Shown: one piece after another, positions 1 through 5,702 of the stretch | Position numbering within the stretch: position 1 is the stretch's first letter | Layout: each line of letters begins with the position of its first letter | Source of the DNA: Planctomycetota bacterium | Lineage (GTDB): Bacteria; Planctomycetota; PLA2; JAEUHO01 | Direction of reading: 5' to 3' | Assembly: GCA_024639415.1 (NCBI GenBank) | Contig: JAHEIK010000283.1 | Span: 1-5,702, forward strand | DNA length: 5,702 nucleotides | Notes under the pieces: generated by a model | Databases searched by the model: none | What the model was told of the DNA's origin: nothing | What the model saw: the letters and a program-made list of their open reading frames with translations, nothing else | Translations under genes and position numbers: made by a program

Positions 1-1112
1 GCGAGCGCCAGCACGACGAGGTACTCCACGCTCTTGGGATCCAGCTTGGTCGCCTTCCTGAAGGCCTTGATCGCGCCGCTGTGCTTGCCCTGGCGCTGCA
101 GGCACACGCCCTGCAGGTACGCCACGTGCGGATCGTCAGGCAACAGTCGCGCGGCTTGCTTCAGGTACTTCGCTGCGCCACTGACGTTGCCCATGTCCAG
201 CGCGACGCTGCCGAGACTCGTCAGCGCATCCCCATGATCGGGATCGATGTCCAAGGCCTTGCGGAGTGCCTTCTCCGCCAGCTCCAGTTCCTCGATATCG
301 ATGTAACCCGAGCCGATCTCGGCGAGCGTGTCGGCGTCGTCACCGGCGCAGGCCAGCGCCGCGTCGTAGGCCTGGGAGGCACCCTTCGTGTCGCCGGACA
401 TACCCAGGACGATGCCCAGGTGAAGCTGCGCGGTCGCGTTGCGCTTGTGCTTCTCGACGCTCCCGCGGGCGATCTTCAGCGCCTCCGTCAGCTTCTCGTC
501 TTCGGCGAGCAGCAGAACGAGTGCGTTGCGCGCCGCGAGGTGGTTCGCGTCGGCCTTGATCGCGCTCCGGTAGGAGGCCGTCGCCAGTTCGGCGTTGCCC
601 AGCATTGCCTCCTGGATCCACCCCAGGTAGGTCCAGTCCGCTGCCTTGCCTCGCAAGGTCGTGACGCGCAGCGCGGCCGAGGCCGCCTGCGCCCCGTTGC
701 CCATGCGAACCTCGGCCACCGTGAGCGCGATCCAGGCGTCGAGCAGGCCGGTCGTCCGGCCGTTGGTGAGGCCGAGATTCTGCGCCAAGGCTGTGCGCAT
801 GAGAGCCACACCAGCCTTGCCCCCCTTGCTGCGTCCGTAGAGGAAGGACCGGGCCAGATCGTCGGGCGCTTCGTCCAGCTTGGCCTTGAAGAGTGTCGTG
901 GCCTGCGACGGCTTGCCTGCTGCGCGGTAGGCATCCTGCAGTCGGATGCCGGCGCGGATGCTGCCCGGCTTCGACTCCCAGCGCGCTTGCAGGCTCTCGA
1001 GCGTCGGCGCGGGCTTCGCGTCCGTCTTCGCCTTGACTTCGTCCGCGTGGGCCTGGAGGGCGAACGGCAGCGCCAAGGCGAGCGTAGCGAAGAGTCGAAC
1101 GAACGTCGTCAT
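1..1112 (-). CDS. Exported tetratricopeptide-repeat (TPR) protein, 3' end missing
   Basis: The frame is open from the ATG at 1112 to the left edge (370 codons, no stop), so the C-terminus lies outside the window. Residues 1-24 look like a Sec signal peptide: a short start with Arg6, a hydrophobic core (LFATLALALPFAL) and an AHA-DE cleavage site. A less regular helical stretch follows, then about six TPR units of 34 residues at roughly 157-190, 191-224, 225-258, 259-292, 293-326 and 327-360. They show the usual pattern, for example LGxxxxxxGN...A...Y..AI and A.KALRKALDIDPD, and a seventh begins at the edge. TPRs are protein-binding scaffolds; no catalytic domain is visible, so the partner and role are unknown. 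AGGAAG four nt before the ATG is a fair ribosome site. The gene lies 92 nt downstream of the Lys-rich protein gene, with a hairpin between them, so co-transcription is uncertain. Family is certain, export likely. Confidence 0.9.
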   Translation of the reverse strand, partial: MTTFVRLFATLALALPFALQAHADEVKAKTDAKPAPTLESLQARWESKPGSIRAGIRLQDAYRAAGKPSQATTLFKAKLDEAPDDLARSFLYGRSKGGKAGVALMRTALAQNLGLTNGRTTGLLDAWIALTVAEVRMGNGAQAASAALRVTTLRGKAADWTYLGWIQEAMLGNAELATASYRSAIKADANHLAARNALVLLLAEDEKLTEALKIARGSVEKHKRNATAQLHLGIVLGMSGDTKGASQAYDAALACAGDDADTLAEIGSGYIDIEELELAEKALRKALDIDPDHGDALTSLGSVALDMGNVSGAAKYLKQAARLLPDDPHVAYLQGVCLQRQGKHSGAIKAFRKATKLDPKSVEYLVVLAL

Positions 1113-1145
1113 GGTGCTTCCTGGGAGGAGGAGTCTATGCGAAGA

Positions 1146-1171
1146 CGCCGGTGGCCTGAAGGCCACCGGCG
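1146..1171 (-). terminator. Strong GC hairpin, possible terminator
   Basis: A perfect 11-bp inverted repeat (CGCCGGTGGCC, tetraloop, GGCCACCGGCG) lies about 34 nt past the stop of the Lys-rich protein gene and about 34 nt before the TPR gene start. No T-run follows in the direction of transcription (TCTTCGCATAG), so it is not a classic intrinsic terminator. It could instead protect the 3' end of the upstream message or attenuate read-through into the TPR gene. The hairpin is seen directly; its role is inferred. Confidence 0.45.
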
Positions 1172-1204
1172 CTGCGGTTGTCTGTGCGTGGATGTCGGCA
1201 GGCT

Positions 1205-1681
1205 CTAGGCCGCGTCGTCCTCGTCGTCGTCACCGGGGGGCGGCGGCGGGGGCGGCGGCTTCTTGCCGTCCTTGCGCTTCTTCTTGCGCTTCTTCTTGCA
1301 CTTCTTGTCCTGCTTGTCGGTGGCCGAGTCGCCGTCCTCGTCCATCTTCTTCTTGCAGGCGCCGTCGCGGTCGCCGCGCTTCTGCTTCTCGTCGTCCTTC
1401 TTGCGCTTCTTGTCCTTCTTGTCGGGACGATCCTTCTTGTCCTTCTTCTCGGGACGGTCGCCCTTCTTGGGAGGCGGACGATCACCCTTGGGCGGGGGAC
1501 GGCCGGCGCCGCCGCCACCACCGCGCCCGCCACGGGCTTCCGCCTTGGTGATGTCGGTACTGGAGGTGAGGGCAGAACCGACGAGGCCGGTCATGAAGAG
1601 GCCGAGCCCCAGGAGGGCGACGACCAAGCCCGGGAGGATCCGGATCCTGCTGGGTCGGTCGGGCGAACTGTCGTGCGTCAT
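1205..1681 (-). CDS. Single-pass membrane protein with long Lys/Asp/Pro-rich tail, function unknown
   Basis: This 158-residue protein matches no family I recognise. Residues 1-14 are polar with RSRIR, 15-38 form one transmembrane helix (ILPGLVVALLGLGLFMTGLV), and 47-60 are Gly/Arg-rich. Residues 61-140 are dominated by Lys, Asp, Arg and Pro, including two near-identical nine-residue repeats (DRPEKKDKK, DRPDKKDKK). Residues 142-149 are eight prolines, and the end is acidic (GDDDEDDAA). Within the basic part sits C109-x4-D114-E-D116-G-D118-x3-D122-x5-C128, which resembles the DxDGDxxxD calcium-site core of thrombospondin type-3-like repeats. An ATG at 1771 would add 30 residues, but it has no ribosome site and the sigma-54 promoter candidate lies inside that extension, so I chose 1681 (weak GAGAG upstream). 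It lies 180 nt downstream of the response regulator gene and is its most likely target. The skewed composition could be mistaken for noise, but its coding strand agrees with its neighbours and the membrane segment is convincing. Confidence 0.75.
   Translation of the reverse strand: MTHDSSPDRPSRIRILPGLVVALLGLGLFMTGLVGSALTSSTDITKAEARGGRGGGGGAGRPPPKGDRPPPKKGDRPEKKDKKDRPDKKDKKRKKDDEKQKRGDRDGACKKKMDEDGDSATDKQDKKCKKKRKKKRKDGKKPPPPPPPPGDDDEDDAA
1271..1306 (-). repeat. Three 12-bp tandem repeats inside the Lys-rich gene
   Basis: On the plus strand the unit CTTGCGCTTCTT occurs twice exactly (1271-1294) and once with a single change (CTTGCACTTCTT, 1295-1306). On the coding strand this reads KKCK-KKRK-KKRK, residues 126-137. 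The only Arg-to-Cys change creates C128. The array suggests growth of the basic tail by slippage or unequal exchange. Confidence 0.85.
1406..1459 (-). repeat. Two 27-bp tandem repeats inside the Lys-rich gene
   Basis: The segments 1406-1432 and 1433-1459 are adjacent 27-bp copies that differ at two positions. Each contains two 9-bp CTTCTTgTC-type subunits and a GGGACGrTC subunit. They encode DRPDKKDKK and DRPEKKDKK, so the reading frame is preserved and the change is Glu/Asp only. This points to recent in-frame duplication of a nine-residue unit. Confidence 0.85.
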
Positions 1682-1717
1682 GGATGGGTTCTCTCGAGCG
1701 TGTTGAGCCCAGCCAAG

Positions 1718-1733
1718 CGCAAGGGCTGTGCCC
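1718..1733 (-). promoter_or_regulatory. Candidate sigma-54 (-24/-12) promoter for the Lys-rich protein gene
   Basis: Read on the minus strand, the site is gGGCACa-GCCC-TTGCg against the RpoN consensus TGGCACG-N4-TTGCW. GGCAC and TTGC are all present, and GG (1732-1731) and GC (1720-1719) are separated by exactly 10 bp. The mismatches are the first T, the G after CAC and the last W. Transcription would begin near 1707, leaving a 26-nt leader before the ATG at 1681. The gene just upstream encodes a sigma-54 activator, the protein such a promoter needs. The match is seen directly; activity is inferred. Confidence 0.6.
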
Positions 1734-1818
1734 CAGAGCCAGGCCCATCCGAAGATCCCGAGCGAGCCCATGCAATGGGGCTCTGAGAGACGGCGGCCAC
1801 GTGAGGGGCCTCCTGCCG

Positions 1819-1860
1819 GCTCGACAATTTCGTCGAGCGGGGGGCCGAAAGCGTCGAGTG
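1819..1860 (-). promoter_or_regulatory. Candidate activator-binding sites (CTCGACG repeats and palindrome)
   Basis: A perfect 7-bp inverted repeat, GCTCGAC-N6-GTCGAGC (1819-1838), lies about 120 bp upstream of the predicted start at 1707. On the minus strand, CTCGACG occurs at 1837-1831 and again at 1858-1852, 21 bp apart, which is two helical turns. Dyad sites 100-200 bp upstream are typical of upstream activating sequences for NtrC-type regulators. The palindrome begins 24 nt after the regulator's stop, so it could instead be a terminator stem, but no T-run follows it. Confidence 0.45.
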
Positions 1861-1861
1861 C

Positions 1862-3221
<1,360 letters not shown>

Positions 3222-3229
<8 letters not shown>

Positions 3230-4889
3230 CGTGCTCTCCGCATTGCGCTCGCGGCAGGCGTACCGTGACGCGTGCGCCGCCCTGCGCCTGGTTCTCCAAC
3301 GTCAGCCGGCCGCCGTGGGCCTCGATGAAGCGCTTCGCCAGTGGGAGCCCGAGGCCGTGCCCCTCGGCGCCCGAGCCGCCGCCGAGGCGCAGGAGGAGGG
3401 AGGGGTCCGCGGGGAACCCCGGTCCGTCGTCCGTGACAGTGATCGCTGCCGTCTGGGCGTCCGCGCGTGCCCAGCGCACCGATACGGTGCCGCCCGGCGG
3501 CGTGGCTTGGAGCGCATTGCGTACCAGATTGGCGAGCGCCTGCTCCAGCACGACGGGGTCACCGAGCACCGCGGGCGCGTCCGGCGCCGCGGCGAGGTCC
3601 AGCGCGACGCCACGCTCACGTGCCTCGGCAGCGACGCGCGCGCGCAGGGCCTCGAGCAACGCCGGCGGATCGACGCGACGCTTGCGGCCGTGGTCCGTCC
3701 CTGCCAGGGCCATGTAGCCGTCGAGCGTCCGGCTCATGCGCGCGATCTCGTCCTTCATCGTGGCATGCACCGCGGCGCGTGCCTCCTCGGACGGGCCACC
3801 CTCGAGTACCCCCAGCGCGAGGCGGATCGAGTTGAGTGGGTTGTTGACCTCATGGGTCACCAGACCGGCCAGCGCCCCCATCTCAGCGAGCCTGCGCTCC
3901 TCGTCGAGTCTTGCGGCCGCGGCAGCGTTCGCACGACGCGTGGCGGACTCGCGCGCGAGCAGCACGCTGCCCGCCCCCAGCGCCAGGGCTAGCGCCAACA
4001 GGGCGCCGAGCAAGATGGACCGGCGCGTCGCAGCGACAGCCGCGTCTGCACCCTCCCGCGAGAGCCGCACGTCGACCACCAGATTCTCGACGCCGGTCTC
4101 GGCGGGCAGGAGCGCACGGAGATGCGGCCCGTCGAGCGACACCAGGCCATCGGCGTCCAGACTCTCGGGGAGGTCGGTGGCATCCTCCGCGTTCAGGCCG
4201 CGAGCCAGCCGCACGCGACCGTCGCCGCCCCAGATGCGGACGGACGCCACGGAGGGCACGTCGACGTAGTGCTCGAGCAGCGGGTCGAGCCCGAAGCGGC
4301 TGCGCAGGGTGGACAGCTCCTTTGCGTTGGCGCGCAGCAGCAGGGTGCCACCTCCGGCACGCCCGTACAGCACGCCGAAGCGCTCCCGCGTGCCGAAGAC
4401 GTTCGAACGCAGCCCCTCGACGATGAGTTCCTCTTCCACCGGGGTCTGGGCGGCGAGCGCCGCCGCGGCTTCCTGCCACTCGAGTTCATGCTTGCGCTCG
4501 GAGCTGAGCACGGGACCGGTGCTGCGCACCAGAGGTGGAGGCCAGCGCGTGTAGGCGATCTGCTCCCCCGAGGCGTCGAACAGGAAGACCTGCCCGAGCT
4601 CGCCCTTCTCGGCGACGGAGGCGAGGACCTCGGCGGCCGGCGCACGGGTGGTCGCGACGAGATGGTCGGCGTAGGCGGCGTAGGCGCCCAGACGTCCGGC
4701 GAGCTGCTCCTCGGCCGACCGCACGGTCAGCGCTGCTTCGGCGGCGGCGCCGCGCAGCACGCGTGCGAGCGCCATGCCCTCGTCCTCGAGTGCGCTGTAG
4801 CGGTCCTGGCCGGCGCGCGCCCAGGCGAAGGCCGCGATGCCGCCGATGGCGAGCGTCAGCAGGCTGAGGAGGATGACGAGCGGACGCAT
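3222..4889 (-). CDS. Membrane-bound sensor histidine kinase, NtrB/ZraS-like
   Basis: This 555-residue kinase has a transmembrane helix at about 4-24, an extracytoplasmic sensor region at about 25-289 and a second helix at about 291-312. A charged linker (about 313-335) leads to the HisKA helix pair with H-box THEVNNPL (phospho-acceptor H346). The ATP-binding domain has N-box NLVRNALQA (454-462, N458), G1 DDGPGF (487-492) and G2 GHGLGLPLAKR (510-520), and ends near residue 546. The sensor region contains two similar strand-turn-strand stretches (VFLFDASGEQIAYT at 101-114 and VRIWGGDGRVRLA at 217-229), which suggests a double Cache-like fold; the ligand cannot be told. No PAS or HAMP domain is evident. 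An in-frame TGA 12 nt upstream of the ATG fixes 4889 as the first ATG, though no good ribosome site is seen. It should autophosphorylate and pass phosphate to the regulator encoded immediately downstream. Confidence 0.96.
3234..3239 (-). promoter_or_regulatory. Ribosome binding site of the response regulator, inside the kinase gene
   Basis: GGAGAG lies 4 nt before the ATG at 3229, within the last codons of the kinase. With the ATGTCTGA overlap (regulator start, kinase stop) it supports coupled translation and balanced amounts of the two partners. Confidence 0.7.
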
Positions 4890-4968
4890 GGCGGAGCGTC
4901 ACGGTACATGCGCCGCGTCCGGGCGGCCATGGAGGGCGACAGCGACGAGCCGACGTGCGACGGGGGTG

Positions 4969-5142
4969 TCACGGCCGCTCGGCGGTGTCCTCCGCCTCAG
5001 GCGGTCGCGGCGCGACGCGGCAGGAGGTCTTCGTCGGGATCACGGACGCGACGACGAAGCCGGCGAGCAGGCCGAGCATCAAGCCGGGCTCGAAGCCGAG
5101 CCACGTGCGGGCGGCCAGGCCGGCGAGGGTGAACAGGACCAC
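4969..5142 (-). CDS. Small two-helix membrane protein, function unknown
   Basis: From a GTG at 5142 this encodes 57 residues: a hydrophobic start (VLFTLAGLAA), a short loop (RTWLGFEP), a second hydrophobic helix (GLMLGLLAGFVVASVIP), then a Pro/Glu-rich hydrophilic tail after TKTSC. Third codon positions are strongly GC from about the codon for Ile at 5151 onward, as in real genes here. AAGGA lies 8 nt before the GTG. A TTG at 5169 would add nine residues, but its first codons (TTG AAC AGT CCT ACA AGG) lack that bias and it has no ribosome site. An in-frame TGA lies two codons above the TTG, so the gene cannot extend further. It lies 79 nt upstream of the kinase and could be co-transcribed with it. 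I recognise no family, and a chance open frame is not excluded. Confidence 0.5.
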   Translation of the reverse strand: MVLFTLAGLAARTWLGFEPGLMLGLLAGFVVASVIPTKTSCRVAPRPPEAEDTAERP

Positions 5143-5237
5143 GACCGCGATCCTTGTAGGACTGTTCAACGTTCAGAGCATCGAAGGGGATCCGGGGGGT
5201 TGCAGGGGTTCCATCGTAACGGGTCGGGCGAGGATTC

Positions 5238-5254
5238 GGCGCGCCCGGCGCGCC
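5238..5254 (-). terminator. GGCGCGCC-C-GGCGCGCC hairpin, possible terminator
   Basis: Two copies of the 8-bp palindrome GGCGCGCC, separated by one C, can fold as a 7-bp all-GC stem with a 3-nt loop. It starts 12 nt past the stop of the right-edge gene. No T-run follows (GAATCCTCGCC), so termination is only a guess. Confidence 0.3.
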
Positions 5255-5266
5255 TCACCATCGCCC

Positions 5267-5702
5267 CTACGGCAACTTCAGGGTGACGTGCGTGCTCTGC
5301 GGATCGTCCTGCAGACCAATCCAATGACGCTCCTCGAGCCCCGGACGTTTCACATGCGTGTAGAGGCGGACCTCGAGGGAGCTCGGATTCAATGGGGGCC
5401 GCTCCTCCCGGGGCCACCCGAGTGCCTCCCCGGCGTCGCTCGGGGTCCAGCCGGCACAAAGCAGTCGGTCGCCGGTCCGCCACATGCTGCCGCGGCCGAG
5501 GGGCGCCTCGATCACGCCGATCTCTGCGCCGGCGCCGTTCAACAAGCGGACCTGGACGTGGACCTCCCCGGCGAACGGGCCGGCCATCTCCAGGATCAGC
5601 GCAACCCGGTCGCTCTTCTCGTCCCAGAGGAAGCTCCGGAGGCGCGCACCACAAGCGAAGGCGGCCGGCTCGACGTCGATGTGCCCGGCCGTGGCCGGCC
5701 CC
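5267..5702 (-). CDS. Unrecognised beta-rich protein, 5' end missing
   Basis: The frame is open from the right edge to a TAG at 5269-5267, giving the last 144 residues of a longer protein. An ATG at 5587 exists, but the preceding 38 codons are in frame with natural-looking sequence (AGHIDVEPAAFACGARLRSF), so the true start is probably outside the window. The sequence alternates hydrophobic and polar residues in short strands (RVALILEM, GEVHVQVRLLN, SLEVRLYTHV, THVTLKLP at the end) with Gly/Asp/Pro turns. This suggests a beta-sandwich or similar all-beta domain. It has two cysteines and no visible catalytic motif or membrane helix. I do not recognise the family. The gene points toward the small membrane protein and kinase genes, but the 97-124 nt gap and the hairpin argue for a separate transcript. 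Confidence 0.75.
   Translation of the reverse strand, partial: GPATAGHIDVEPAAFACGARLRSFLWDEKSDRVALILEMAGPFAGEVHVQVRLLNGAGAEIGVIEAPLGRGSMWRTGDRLLCAGWTPSDAGEALGWPREERPPLNPSSLEVRLYTHVKRPGLEERHWIGLQDDPQSTHVTLKLP

Noticed and set aside
81..1208. A 375-codon open frame on the plus strand opposite the TPR gene
   Set aside because: The minus-strand frame gives a signal peptide and regular TPRs; the plus-strand translation is Arg/Gly-rich without recognisable structure.
1205..1771. Longer start (ATG at 1771) for the Lys-rich protein, adding a Trp-rich hydrophobic N-terminus
   Set aside because: No ribosome site precedes it, and the sigma-54 promoter candidate with predicted start near 1707 lies inside the extension. 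It remains possible if the promoter proves inactive.
4915..4928. GG-N10-GC spacing upstream of the kinase, as a possible sigma-54 promoter for autoregulation
   Set aside because: Only GG and GC match; the CAC and TT parts of the consensus are absent, and this spacing arises often by chance in GC-rich DNA.
5166..5654. Minus-strand 162-codon frame overlapping the right-edge gene
   Set aside because: Its translation is Arg/Pro/Gly-rich without secondary-structure pattern, while the competing frame (to 5267) shows regular amphipathic strands and continues open to the edge.

Overview
The window is GC-rich, densely coding DNA from a bacterium, and every gene I can support lies on the minus strand. 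High GC, a kinase/sigma-54 activator pair, a Lys/Pro/Asp-rich low-complexity membrane protein with an Asp-Gly-Asp metal-site-like motif, and a secreted TPR protein are all compatible with Planctomycetota or Myxococcota. The sequence alone does not decide between them.

Layout in the direction of transcription (right to left): (1) the 3' part of an unrecognised beta-rich protein entering from the right edge (5702-5267); (2) a small two-helix membrane protein (about 5142-4969, weak start); (3) a membrane-bound sensor histidine kinase (4889-3222); (4) an NtrC-family sigma-54-dependent response regulator (3229-1862), whose start overlaps the kinase stop by 8 nt; (5) an intergenic region (1861-1682) with a repeated CTCGACG motif and a good -24/-12 promoter candidate; (6) a single-pass Lys/Asp/Pro-rich protein with internal tandem repeats (1681-1205); (7) a hairpin; (8) a secreted or periplasmic TPR protein (1112 to the left edge, incomplete).

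The most interesting reading is a self-contained regulatory circuit. The kinase senses something outside the cytoplasm and phosphorylates the regulator. The regulator would bind the CTCGACG sites about 110-150 bp upstream of a sigma-54 promoter (GGCAC-N5-TTGC, with the required 10 bp between GG and GC). This would switch on the Lys-rich membrane protein immediately downstream. Promoter geometry predicts a 26-nt leader and fixes the start of that protein at 1681 rather than 1771. The protein families of the kinase and regulator are certain. The link to the downstream gene is inference from site positions. The function of the Lys-rich protein is unknown.
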